Source: Gamsiella multidivaricata (taxonomy: Eukaryota > Mortierellomycota > Mortierellomycetes > Mortierellales > Mortierellaceae). From it: a stretch of DNA of 64,000 nt. Location of the stretch: assembly GCF_025024155.1 (NCBI RefSeq), contig NW_026251727.1:310001-374000 (forward strand), in the 5' to 3' direction. Below are positions 12,001-20,399 of the stretch, in pieces. Under the pieces are notes generated by a model. That model did no database searches and was not told the origin of the DNA. It saw only the letters and a program-made list of their open reading frames with translations. The position numbers and the translations under genes are program-made. The first letter of the stretch is position 1. Each line of letters starts with the position of its first letter.

Positions 12001-12637
12001 GATAGGAATCTGCCTTGAGTACAATGTCACCGAGGATACTGATCTGGACAGACATGTCCTTGTTGGATTGTTCGGTTTCCTCTGTCAGTCCGCCACCGAG
12101 CTCCACACCGACTTTAACAGTATTACAAGAAGCACTCAGGGTACCCGAGACCTCCTTTTTAGTCTCTCCTTCATTCAGACTATGTTCAAAGGAACACACC
12201 ATGTTGGCCCCCCATTGGATCCCCGTGACGACATGAGTGGCCTCAGGATCGTCCAAAGCCTTTGTGTTGATGTACTCTCGAATCATGTCCGATCGGATGT
12301 TAATCCTGTCCAATTTCGTCTGGACGGCATAGGACATCGAGACCTTGACCGATTTCGAAGATTTCTTTTCGGTTGTGAGATACTTGCCCTGGGCGTTCAA
12401 GGTGACGAGGTTGGCAAGGATATTCAGCTTTAGGTTCCCATTGATCTCGAAAGCCTCGAACTTTTCCTTGTAAGTCTCTTCGGAGATGAACTTTGTGTTG
12501 ATTGCGTTCTCATCTCGGGACTCGATGAGAGTTTGAGGGAGAGCGTTTTTGAGGACCGAGACGTTGGTGCAATGTCCAGTTCGAGCATTATAGAGATCAC
12601 CGAGGGCCATGGCCTGACCAACGTTGGGGATATCCAT
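9059..12637 (-). CDS. Stonustoxin-like (MACPF/CDC-related) N-terminus fused to a P-loop GTPase
   Basis: A 1192-aa protein in one long exon. The first ~280 residues read like the N-terminal domain of stonustoxin-type proteins, a distant relative of the MACPF/CDC pore-forming fold. A helical stretch (~280-420) and a thioredoxin-like stretch (~420-540) follow, the usual order in that family. A Cys-rich cluster (~545-595) comes before a GTPase of the AIG1/septin kind: P-loop GETGVGKS at 604-611, G3 DTPGIGD at 687-693, and TKTR near 756 in the place of the usual G4 motif. The C-terminal third has a Cys/His cluster likely to bind zinc (CRVCGCRWEKHMH) and long charged helices, probably coiled coil. 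No signal peptide is visible from this start, so it should be cytosolic. An alternative start at 12787, spliced at donor 12780 to acceptor 12678, joins in frame and adds 16 residues. Role unknown; defence-type GTPases are the natural comparison, by inference. Family assignment comes from sequence pattern only. Confidence 0.8.
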   Translation of the reverse strand: MDIPNVGQAMALGDLYNARTGHCTNVSVLKNALPQTLIESRDENAINTKFISEETYKEKFEAFEINGNLKLNILANLVTLNAQGKYLTTEKKSSKSVKVSMSYAVQTKLDRINIRSDMIREYINTKALDDPEATHVVTGIQWGANMVCSFEHSLNEGETKKEVSGTLSASCNTVKVGVELGGGLTEETEQSNKDMSVQISILGDIVLKADSYPTTVEDAVQLMRQVPEFVKGVNEGKGSVLQYKLEPIEKVRAHFDLEARIASVINTISSELVDKVESIFDTIVENRIRLTEASNDILEYSQYITETEVKRINKELKNFNRDEREFKHSLSETVQAIQTGKAGNAPEDALFRLLRELEEGSCSSSMVDDVIESYQALSRRISFIRHCEKVNIKVISRGHDISNFLSPSATGKTFILIIPKSIDYTAVEQSHDWHIFQLLREDNKDANFMIHDASISPTDPQSRDLTELTIFKYYGSKRSSAQDTFRASILRSSVKLSKTELVTQAERTKLAGHALRMPCPLSHEGECHSGVLKWVCFKCEEVLQYEYDEVVYCLCGKTSLENCTFRCDSIAHGYQYKKLHARSIQSIREKIHPGDDEINILLLGETGVGKSTFINAFANYLRYDSLEVAERMEMTTLIQSSFEIEGTKVTAGKPDQNEKLKDGQSSTQYCRSYVFPLNDDIKIRLIDTPGIGDTRGVKQDRINFEEIMDYISGFDKINGVCILLLPDTPRLTTSFRFCIDELLLHLHKTAADNILFTFTKTRSSFYGPGDTMTPLKTYMRELEKASGITIPLEPNTMFFFDNESFRLYAALKQGIIFDQNTKDAFGASWTKSVEEARRLVKRIIDLTPHKTAETVTLDMARRSILLLTPPMAKINENITIELKDIKNLRIEAQNNKISAKDLKARLVCFYMDLDPINLARPRTVCTSDSCTTVHDKIVRYNKNCHEDCQLENVAINVINHAGLRKCWAMKGGETCRVCGCRWEKHMHVKIDYTEVKKQKTDTAVEKQLKEKLSAVDAMQMAIAEADERIKTLDLEKKVIFDSLMTFTGFLLQNSILVQNNGIVAYIDMSIENQERIAQKTQDFTIVNSLIEQRNEFVTQMEIFEKAIKDGKSNTAKIIPSGVINAREALCQLEVNGKALTTVLDWGKQNQIQLSKRETRIVDGYVSGGWSLSGAFSSAKKSVFKKLGFQKEM

Positions 12638-12674
12638 GGTGGATTGAGTTGAGGAAAAGATGAAACTTTGCGTT

Positions 12675-13055
12675 GGAGCTGTAGTAATTAAAAAAAAAAA
12701 AAGAGTTAGTTCAAGGAGACAAGGGAGTGACCATTGATGCGCCGATAGAAGGAACAAAGAGAATATGAATGTATACATACCTTTCATTCCTAACAAGTAG
12801 CCATTTTCTCGGATGAGAAAAGAGTCGCGGAACTGAGGGAGAACGTAGACGAAACAGTAGGAGCTGTAGTAATATATAAAAAAAAAAGTAAAAAAACAAG
12901 AGTTAGTTCAAGTAGACAAGGACTGACTATCGATGCACCGATAGAAGGCACAAAGAGAATATGAATACATACATAACTTTCGTTCCGAACAGGTAGTTAC
13001 TTTCTCAGATGAGAAAAAAGTCGCGGAACTGGGGGAGATGGCAGATGAAACAGTA
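12675..13055 (-). repeat. Tandem duplication (~185 bp) of the GTPase gene's leader exon and intron
   Basis: Copy 1 is 12675-12859 and copy 2 is 12860-13055, head to tail with scattered mismatches. Each copy, read on the minus strand, holds an acceptor-like CTACAG, an exon-like stretch and an intron-like stretch. Only copy 1, next to the gene, keeps an ATG followed by a proper GTATGT donor at 12780; in copy 2 the same places read ACG and TTATGT. Copy 1 also carries a five-codon upstream open frame. The 5' UTR is therefore probably spliced, and the duplication changed its structure. Confidence 0.8.
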
Positions 13056-13142
13056 CGCTACTGAATCACAGAAGTGAAAGATTGAAGGATGGATTGATGG
13101 ATAGTGAAGAATGGGATGGCATGGAAGGAGGGACAGTAATGC

Positions 13143-13149
13143 TTTTATA
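13143..13149 (-). promoter_or_regulatory. TATA box of the GTPase gene
   Basis: TATAAAA on the minus strand, about 500 bp before the first codon. This distance fits a long, spliced 5' UTR running through the duplicated leader. No competing TATA motif was seen closer to the start. Confidence 0.5.
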
Positions 13150-13590
13150 GCTCAGAGAACAACACTCTTGGATGCCACGCCCCTATCCTTTGGGCGCGGT
13201 GCTGCTTAGCAAGGAAATGATTTTTTTCTCGTTTGCCCAAAACCTCGTGGACCACGCATTCATGCATGCAACAGTTCGTGTTTTTTTTTTTGAGTTTTGA
13301 GTTTTGACCTCGCCAAACGAGTTTTGACTTCGCCTTGCGTTTTTTCTCAGACCCTTTTCCGGCCTTTGAACGCGATTCCTTATTTTCAACTACTGCACCC
13401 GCGGCTTCGCTCGCAGGTGGGATGTTTGCACTATCAGAAATCACCAAAATAGGCTGAAGCATTTTTATCTCTTCTCTCTCTTCCTTTTCTCACCCCTCCC
13501 CTCTCCCCCCCCCAAAAAAAAAAAAAAAAATTCAAGGGCAACAATCCAGATACGCTTACTTGAATGATGCTTTGACAGGAGAGAATGAAC

Positions 13591-13609
13591 ATAAAACGGA
13601 AATGTTAAG
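13591..13609. repeat. Target-site duplication of the outer LINE, left copy
   Basis: Nineteen bases that recur at 20381-20399 with one mismatch (C here, T there). The left copy is followed by a poly-T run (13611-13628), the poly-A tail of a minus-strand element. Confidence 0.8.
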
Positions 13610-14427
13610 GTTTTTTTTTTTTTTTTTTGATACTAGAACCCACGAGGATATGTGGAATTTATTAGTGAGGGACTCTAGACTAGGGAACCCTATTGCTAGA
13701 GGCATGGTAAAGGGTGCTCAATATTCTAATAAGCGGCTTTTGCCGCACTGCTGCTGGTCACTCGCAGCTCCAATCCCCTTCACAATCCCAGTCAGCATGA
13801 GTGGTAACTCGACCCCGCCTGGGGTCGGTGACTGAGCCCTGCTCCCTACTTGGCCTGTTGTGCGCGAAGGTCATCCTTTAGCCGCGTTCCTCAAGCATCA
13901 AAAATTTACAGTTGCCGGTGCATTCCATCACGTTAAGCTCCACTTGCTGCATGCAACTTTGCAGCACTCGCTTGTCCGCTCGTTCCTCGATCTCTTTTAC
14001 ATCCAATGCACGTCGTTGTCTCCTGGAGGATCCAACGAAACCACTACCACTACGTCTGTGCTCTCCAACACAGTTGCTTTCCCAGTCGACGGTGACTTTG
14101 CATCTTTTGTTCCAGATTTCTGTAACAAAGTCGAGCGAGAAAGAGTGTCAGGGTAAAGAACAAGAAGTCAAATAACCACGAATCAAGATCAAGAGTAAGT
14201 TGGCTAGGCTTACGGATCGTGAGAGGCAGGCGGATGCTTTGGAGTGGAAGTAGATATGCTTTTGAAGAGTGGATTTATTCAATCAAGAACTACTGATTTT
14301 GGAGGTGAACGCACTCTGTTTTATACTGAATGACACTGAAAGAAGCTACGTAGAAATAAGTAATAAAATGTAAAGGCAGAAGAAATGCCTCATTGCAATG
14401 TACCTGGTAACAGGGCCAGCCTGGTAC

Positions 14428-16240
14428 TTAGTACATTGCGCGGAGCAAATCCGATCTAAACCTAATGTACAGGAAACGTACATCGCGGTCAGGACGCGTC
14501 GAAGTACTCGGCGCGTACTGTCGCGTAAATGACTGCACGTGACTGCATATTTGGTTTACAATTTCTGTCCGTCCGAATTTCTCGATAGCCTTGACAAATC
14601 GGCCGGCCATGTACCTCGCGATCGAGGTGGTCGTCTTGAAAAGGCTCTCCCAGTCCTTGGTGAGAGCCGCTGGTGTCAGTCCGTGGTACAAATCTTGAAC
14701 CGTCCAGGCCCCTTGATCGTTGTCCCTTGTCTCGTCCTCCACACGGCCGAGTGTGTTGCTTGCTTGCCGGATCGCCGAAGCTCCCTTGATCTTGTCCTTG
14801 AGTGCTGTCCAAATGGTCTTGTCTGTCACCTGTGTGAAGATTAGTCCCTGTCCTCTCGCAGCTTGTCCTCTCGCGGCTTGTCCTCGCCCCTTGGCTTGCT
14901 TTTGTCTCGTCTCCCAAAGCTTGCGCTCTTTGCTCCATGCTCTACGTCCATCCGTGTTGACCTTCTCGATCACTTCCTGCCAACCGTCCAGCTGCTGCTG
15001 CATCGTCATCTCGCAGCGCCATAGATGCTGTGTGTCCTTTTTGTCTACCTCACAAAGTCTGCAGGTGTCTGTGCTATACAAATCCGGCCGCCACTGCTTC
15101 ATGTACGCAAGCGTCGGCAGCATTCCGTGCAGCTTCTTGATCCTGTGCGCACGACGCTGACAATCGTTAGGGCTAGTGAATAGTCACTTCGGTGTGTTGC
15201 CGTTGTGAATGATGTGCAGTGTTGCTTTCCACTCCACCAGGTTCTAATCCTTGGTGTTTTCCTTAGTCCTGTTCTGTTCTGTCCACAACGTGTTCATCCT
15301 TACCGTTGATTGGCGTTTAAGTACCTGCCTCAGATCATCCTCGATGACCGCGCCTCTGAACATGGCATGGCACTGGATGTCATTGTGTTCCTTTTCATTG
15401 ATGGCCCAAAAGTCACTGAAGTGCGCCTCTTTTGCTGTCTTTTCCGCTGCCTCGTTGCCCTTATGGCCTGCGTGCCCTTTGATCCACTCCACCTTGATCT
15501 TCCCTCCTTGATGTACGTATGCGTTGTGCACTGCCGACCACCAGATCGCGTAAGTCGACCGCAGCCTTTGGCATTCCGTGCTTCCTTGTCTCCCACTCAC
15601 CAAGGCTTTAAATTGCGTTACCACAGCCGAGTTGTCAATGTAGATAGTTGTTGGCGTGTTCCTTGGACTGACTAGGATTGCTGCAAAAAGTCCTGCAAGC
15701 TCAGCTTTAGTCGATGAAGCAAATCCAGCGATCCTGCCCGTTGTCACTGTGCGCATGGCGTCTTGATTTTCCTGCGCTACCACGCCGAATGCCATTCGGA
15801 CACCCTGCTTCCCTGTTTCTTCCATTGAGCCGTCCGAGAACATTACAGCTTTGTCCAGTCCTTGCAGTCGGGTACGCTGTTGCTGGATGTGGCGCAACAC
15901 TGCTGCTGGAATACTGACCCCGAATATGTCTCCTATCGGATGTTGCATATCGTCTGGCAGTGCTCTATAACGTAACGTTGGCACTGCATCCATCTGCTCC
16001 CGCGCCAGAGTACGGAGCCTTGCTCGAAGTGCCTCATTGTCCAATCCTGGATCTCTGCCGCACAGTTTGATCATGAGTCTCGCATTTTTTCTTGTTTCCC
16101 TCTTCCTCATGCGCCGTTGTATTCGCCGCCTGTCAGCACGTCGCCTGTCAGCCTTACGTTTAAGCCGCTGCCGGTTTGAGTCGTGATCCCGTGTCTATTG
16201 CCTCGTGTTCCTGATACTCTCCTCCTAACCTGTGCCTGCC
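14428..16240 (-). pseudogene. LINE ORF2 remnant: RNase H and zinc knuckle (outer element)
   Basis: Coding remnant of the outer LINE. RNase H lies in the frame starting at 16110: FSDGSMEE supplies the first Asp, SSTKAEL the Glu, IDNS the next Asp, and HKGNEAAEKTAKEA the C-terminal end. A CX2CX8HX4C zinc knuckle (CRLCEVDKKDTQHLWRC) follows near 15040. The frame is broken by TAG and TGA codons between 15125 and 15245; alignment by eye to the inner LINE shows both sides belong to one protein. Upstream, 20379-20118 is the continuation across the inner insertion, a charged helical stretch in a different frame, so at least one frameshift is also present. Confidence 0.8.
16223..16240. repeat. Target-site duplication of the inner LINE, left copy
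   Basis: Eighteen bases (TCCTAACCTGTGCCTGCC) repeated exactly at 20100-20117. The left copy abuts the truncated 5' end of the inner element. Confidence 0.9.
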
Positions 16241-19200
16241 ACCGATTACGCTTCTAGAGCACGCTAGGAAGATCATGTTTACGATCCTCACTAAGCGGCT
16301 CAGTACGATTCTTACCCAGCACAACATCCTCCGAGGTCCAAACTATTCGGTTCTGAAGGGTACGACGACAAAGGATCCCATCCACGCGCTGAATTGTGTC
16401 ATGGAGGATGCAACAGAGTTCAAACAAGAGCAATGGATTGTTTTCCAGGACATGCGTCGCTGCTTCGACTCGGTCAACTGCCATCAGGACGGCATGCTTC
16501 ATCGGGCAATGACGCACTTGAAATTCCCAAAGCCCTTTATTGACCTTTGTATGAAGATCGCTGACACCAAGGTCAATCAGGTTATCACTGATTATGGAGT
16601 CACGGAAGAGTATCGACCACAGTGCGGATTGGATCAAGGAGGAGTGGAGTGCCCCCTTTTTTGGCGAATAGCTTACGACGCTCTCTTGTGCGAGGTCATG
16701 GAGCAAGGACGTGGATATGCGATGAAAGGTGTTGCACAACCTCTTTCTTTGTCGTGTTTCGCTTTCGTGGATGATACTACATGGGTTGCAGGATCCAGGG
16801 AAGATATGCAACATACGCTCGACATTGCAACGTCCTTCTTCACACTCAATGGCGTGGAAATCAATGCAAAGAAAACCGTGGTCATGGTTAACCTCCAGGA
16901 CGCGCAGGACAACACCAAATTGATTTTTGGAACACCACCAGAGGAATTAACACCACTCCCACCTAAGGAAGCAGCACGAGTACTGGGGGTATGGGTTAAC
17001 TCAGCCCGTTCAACAACGTCTACAACTCGCATTTTGGAAACAGAGGTCGCCCAACTCTGCAACATTATGAGCCGTAAGGCCATCACCGATCGCATTTCAA
17101 CCACTATCGTCAACAGCGTCCTGATCCCCAAGATTCTGTATCGCAGCACCATTCAAGTCATCTCGCCGTCGTGCCTCAAAAAGCTCACGGGGAAGTACAC
17201 CCAACTAATCAAACGCAAATCGGGTCTGCCTTCGACTACGCCCAACAGCATTCTCTTTCACCGGTACCTCGGAGGTCTCAAACGATTGTCCGACGCTCAA
17301 GACGAGGAACAGATCAGTTCATTACATAGCCGACTCAACGATGGAGGTATTGTAGGTGATCTCTGCAGAGCACGGCTCGCTGCGCTTCAGCGACGGGGCG
17401 GGCTGGAACAGGTGCCCACGGCTACACCGCTACGTGTCAAACCATACCGCCATTGTCTTATCTCCAACGTGTGTCGTTTGATGGCTGACAGGAACATCAC
17501 ATTTACCCTGAACAATGCTGACGCTCTCGGCGTCCCTCCGACAGCACGGAGCATCATGGACTGGCGCACGCAGCCGTCAGGGGAAATCGCACGAGGATTT
17601 GCGAGTGTTGGTCTTTTTTCAACAGATCAGATCATGGATGAAGGATTGGAGGTGCGGTCGTGGTCCTTCCTTCGCAAGCAGCAACGAGTCAAAGGGCCAT
17701 CCAGACAATGGTTTCATGATTTCCAGTCCTGGATCACAGGCGACGATCACCGGCGTAGCTTTATCAGCCAGTGGATTGCAGCAGAACGATGCAGGATAGG
17801 CGAATGCGCACACGACTGCCCTCGCTGTGTTGACCAATTTGTACCCCCGCCACAACAAGAAATCCTGCGAGAGGTGATAGGGCCCCTCACGGAGACCGAG
17901 GACAGACAAGCGAGGCGTACTGCTGAGGATGCTTTGCATACGTACAATATCGCGGTCCGACTCAAGGAATATAGACAGCGACAGCGACGTGAAAAATATA
18001 ATGGCATGGATGAGGACCAGAAGGTACATGAAATGGAAAAAGCAGCACTCAAGGACATGGATTCACAGCCAACTACTATTCAGGATGCGGCAGCGCTCGC
18101 GTCCTTGGCTCCGCCAGCACAAATGATCGATTTCCCATGGGTTGATATTGACCAGGAGACATGGCAAACGATCCGTGAGACTCGATGGAGGATCCCGCCT
18201 GGGCTGGAGGCAATTGTCCTTTATTCGGATGGATCAGTGAAGAACGCTGGCTCGGACACAGTCAGCCGATCGTTCGGTAGTGTCTATAGATGCGTCGACG
18301 GCTCATTTCAGACGGCTATCTGTGGTACAACGACGGATTACGCATCATCCACCAAAGCAGAACTGGTGGGTCTGCTCGCGACAATTCTGTGCTGTCCCCG
18401 GGATCGCAACGCCATTATTCATATCGACAATAGAGCAGTGGTCCAACAGTTTGCGGCGTTAGTTAAGAATCGACATACAGCTACTCCACGACGGCGGTTG
18501 AGAGCAGCATATGCCAACTGGTGGGCTGTGATCTACGAGGCGTACGCGCAGCAGGGCAGCAAAGTAAATGTTCAGTGGGTTAAAGGACACAATGGCGATA
18601 CTGGAAATGAGGCCGCCGACGAACTGGCGGACAACGCACACGACAGTGGGCGACGGCCATGGCAACTGAACACACAATATTTCACGAGCAAGAAGACACA
18701 TACGACTTTCTGTGGTCAGTCAGTGGAGGACGACATTCGCCAATTGATCAAGCATCAGTCTGCAGCCAGAAACCATCATGCATGGACTTGTCAACAACGA
18801 ACGAAACAATTTATTCAGCAGTGGGAAGAAGTGGAGTGGCGATCCAGCCTTACTATAATACATGAGAAAAATCCGCCAGGGGGTTTTTTCACTAGCCTTG
18901 CGGATTGCAACCATCGGTCCCACAGGATCAAGAAAATCCATGGTATGCTGCCAACCATGCAGTACATGCGCAGGTGGAAGCCGAATCTGTATACCACAGA
19001 CAGATGCCAAGTGTGCCTTACCATGGTGGAGGATGCCCAGCACCTCTGGGTCTGCAGAGTCACACAGAACAGACGACAGGAAGAATGGAGAAAGACACTT
19101 GATGGGGTTCTAAGTCTTGGACGCACCTTGGTAGATAAGGCGAGGAAAAAGTGGTTGTGCGACATGGAGGAGGCAATCAAGGATGGTCGACAATTCACAC

Positions 19201-20099
19201 GCACCGAACCGAGTTTTACCCCGTGCGAGTTAGACACCCTTTGGTGGAGTCTGCGTGATATCCGGGGAGTGGAAACGATGGTGGATACGCGAGATGATGA
19301 CTGGATAAGGCTGCTGGAGGAGCGGCGAGACAGGGACAATGGTGGCGAGGACAGAGAGAATGTCCACGAGGAAGAAGGAGAAGGAGTGAGCAGTCAAGAA
19401 AACGTACAGCAGGCAGCACCGCCTACCAGGCTATGGACAACGACAGACATATACCACGGGCTCGTACCAAAGTTCCTGACAATGGATTGGGCGCTACTCT
19501 TGAAGACGTCGAAGAGCATCGCGTCTTACCTGGTTGGACGTTTTGTAGAACGAGTTGAGGCTTTTGGCCGAGAGGAGTTATGGAAGGAGCGATGTAGTGC
19601 CACAGTGACATGGGAAAAGTCCGAGGGCATATGCACGAGGATGAAGAAAGCCGGGGTCCAGGTAGGAGGTGAGACCCAGGGCTTTGTGAGACAACAGCCC
19701 CAAGAGGAGGTTACGACAGCGGCGAGGAGGAGAGCAGACAGCCGCTTGGTGGACCATCTCCAGGGAAAGGTGGTGTTGAACGAGATGGAGAGAGGAAGGA
19801 GGATAAAATTCATATTGGCCCGTGATCTTGACTAGGAGAGGACCCATCGGACCCGACAGGTTGCGTAGCGGTTTTGGGCCCCGGCTCAAGTATTAGAAAC
19901 CATACGACTCAGAATGTGCACCATAGGTATTTGGTTCCTCATTTTACATTAGTTTAGTGGGGGCCTCTTGATAGCTATCTTTAGGTAACTATCGGCCGGC
20001 TGACAGTCCAAGCCGAGGCTTGGACAATGCAGCCTGTGGCACGCCTGCACGCCTGGGGGGATCTGGCGTCAATAAAAAATAAAAAAAAAAAAAAAAAAA
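16241..20099 (+). mobile_element. Inner LINE retrotransposon inserted into the outer one
   Basis: Plus-strand non-LTR element of about 3.86 kb. It starts directly after the left 18-bp duplication and ends with an A-rich tail (about 20071-20099) directly before the right copy. It is 5'-truncated: the reverse transcriptase is already open at base 16242 and no endonuclease domain is present. A 3' UTR of about 235 bp follows the stop at 19835. The exact duplication and intact frame suggest a younger insertion than the outer element. Its RNase H is related to the outer one but clearly diverged, so the two are different subfamilies. Confidence 0.9.
16242..19835 (+). CDS. LINE ORF2 protein: reverse transcriptase, RNase H, zinc knuckle (5' truncated)
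   Basis: An unbroken frame of 1197 codons, truncated at its N-terminus by retrotransposition; the first ATG is at 16275. Order: reverse transcriptase (LLEHARKIMFTILTKRL at the start, catalytic CFAFVDDTTW near 16760), a Cys/His segment near 17790-17850 (CAHDCPRC), a charged linker, RNase H (YSDGS near 18225, STKAEL, IDNRAVV, then GNEAADELAD) and a CX2CX8HX4C zinc knuckle near 19010. The protein would copy element RNA into DNA at a nicked target. Without an endonuclease and 5' end it cannot be an autonomous copy. The absence of stops or frameshifts is notable beside its decayed neighbour. Confidence 0.9.
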   Translation, partial: PITLLEHARKIMFTILTKRLSTILTQHNILRGPNYSVLKGTTTKDPIHALNCVMEDATEFKQEQWIVFQDMRRCFDSVNCHQDGMLHRAMTHLKFPKPFIDLCMKIADTKVNQVITDYGVTEEYRPQCGLDQGGVECPLFWRIAYDALLCEVMEQGRGYAMKGVAQPLSLSCFAFVDDTTWVAGSREDMQHTLDIATSFFTLNGVEINAKKTVVMVNLQDAQDNTKLIFGTPPEELTPLPPKEAARVLGVWVNSARSTTSTTRILETEVAQLCNIMSRKAITDRISTTIVNSVLIPKILYRSTIQVISPSCLKKLTGKYTQLIKRKSGLPSTTPNSILFHRYLGGLKRLSDAQDEEQISSLHSRLNDGGIVGDLCRARLAALQRRGGLEQVPTATPLRVKPYRHCLISNVCRLMADRNITFTLNNADALGVPPTARSIMDWRTQPSGEIARGFASVGLFSTDQIMDEGLEVRSWSFLRKQQRVKGPSRQWFHDFQSWITGDDHRRSFISQWIAAERCRIGECAHDCPRCVDQFVPPPQQEILREVIGPLTETEDRQARRTAEDALHTYNIAVRLKEYRQRQRREKYNGMDEDQKVHEMEKAALKDMDSQPTTIQDAAALASLAPPAQMIDFPWVDIDQETWQTIRETRWRIPPGLEAIVLYSDGSVKNAGSDTVSRSFGSVYRCVDGSFQTAICGTTTDYASSTKAELVGLLATILCCPRDRNAIIHIDNRAVVQQFAALVKNRHTATPRRRLRAAYANWWAVIYEAYAQQGSKVNVQWVKGHNGDTGNEAADELADNAHDSGRRPWQLNTQYFTSKKTHTTFCGQSVEDDIRQLIKHQSAARNHHAWTCQQRTKQFIQQWEEVEWRSSLTIIHEKNPPGGFFTSLADCNHRSHRIKKIHGMLPTMQYMRRWKPNLYTTDRCQVCLTMVEDAQHLWVCRVTQNRRQEEWRKTLDGVLSLGRTLVDKARKKWLCDMEEAIKDGRQFTRTEPSFTPCELDTLWWSLRDIRGVETMVDTRDDDWIRLLEERRDRDNGGEDRENVHEEEGEGVSSQENVQQAAPPTRLWTTTDIYHGLVPKFLTMDWALLLKTSKSIASYLVGRFVERVEAFGREELWKERCSATVTWEKSEGICTRMKKAGVQVGGETQGFVRQQPQEEVTTAARRRADSRLVDHLQGKVVLNEMERGRRIKFILARDLD

Positions 20100-20117
20100 T
20101 CCTAACCTGTGCCTGCC
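20100..20117. repeat. Target-site duplication of the inner LINE, right copy
   Basis: Exact repeat of 16223-16240, directly after the A-rich tail. Sequence beyond it resumes the outer LINE. Confidence 0.9.
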
Positions 20118-20379
20118 TCCTTCGTACTGCTTCCGTTTTTCTCCTGTGCACTTTCGTAGCTGTTTCGTTGTGTTTCCGCCATACCCTACTGTTCTCGTTG
20201 GCCTCCCACTCTTTTCCTTTCCGATACTCGTTGCGTTCGAATGCGACTCTCATTGCTTCCTCCACTTCGGCGCGTCGTGTTGGGTGAATCTCTTGGCTCT
20301 GCTGTAGTCCTGCTTGTACATAATCTTCCTTCCTTCGCTCCCTGTCTGCTGGTTCCTCTGCTGGTCTCTGTCTCGGCAT
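20118..20379 (-). pseudogene. 5' remnant of the outer LINE
   Basis: The frame from an ATG at 20379 encodes a charged, Arg/Glu-rich helical stretch (for example RAEVEEAMRVAFERNEYRK). It leads into the inner insertion and, once that is removed, continues past the RNase H start in another frame. By position it is probably the linker ahead of RNase H. Confidence 0.6.
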
Positions 20380-20380
20380 T

Positions 20381-20399
20381 ATAAAATGGAAATGTTAAG
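20381..20399. repeat. Target-site duplication of the outer LINE, right copy
   Basis: Matches 13591-13609 at 18 of 19 positions and abuts the truncated 5' end of the outer LINE. Confidence 0.8.

Larger units (their letters stand above)
13611..20380 (-). mobile_element. Outer LINE retrotransposon, 5'-truncated, interrupted by a second LINE
   Basis: A minus-strand non-LTR element. Its poly-A tail shows as 18 T at 13611-13628 and its truncated 5' end is at 20380. It is flanked by a 19-bp target-site duplication (13591-13609 and 20381-20399). Its own sequence is 13611-16240 plus 20118-20380, about 2.9 kb; the rest is the inner LINE with one copy of that element's 18-bp duplication. It keeps RNase H and the C-terminal zinc knuckle but no reverse transcriptase. 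A 3' UTR of about 800 bp (13629-14427) follows the coding part and holds nothing I recognise. Truncation, two stop codons and a frame change show it is dead. Confidence 0.85.

Noticed and set aside
13145..13462. 105-codon minus-strand frame upstream of the GTPase gene
   Set aside because: Lys-rich with short internal repeats; it overlaps the TATA box of the GTPase gene and has no recognisable domain.
13860..14175. Plus-strand open frames of 87-98 codons
   Set aside because: They lie in the 3' UTR of the outer LINE, on the opposite strand to the element, and show no domain.
16111..16274. Head-to-head junction of two LINEs read as twin-priming inversion of one element
   Set aside because: The two RNase H regions are diverged, and each element has its own poly-A tail and target-site duplication, so it is a nested insertion.
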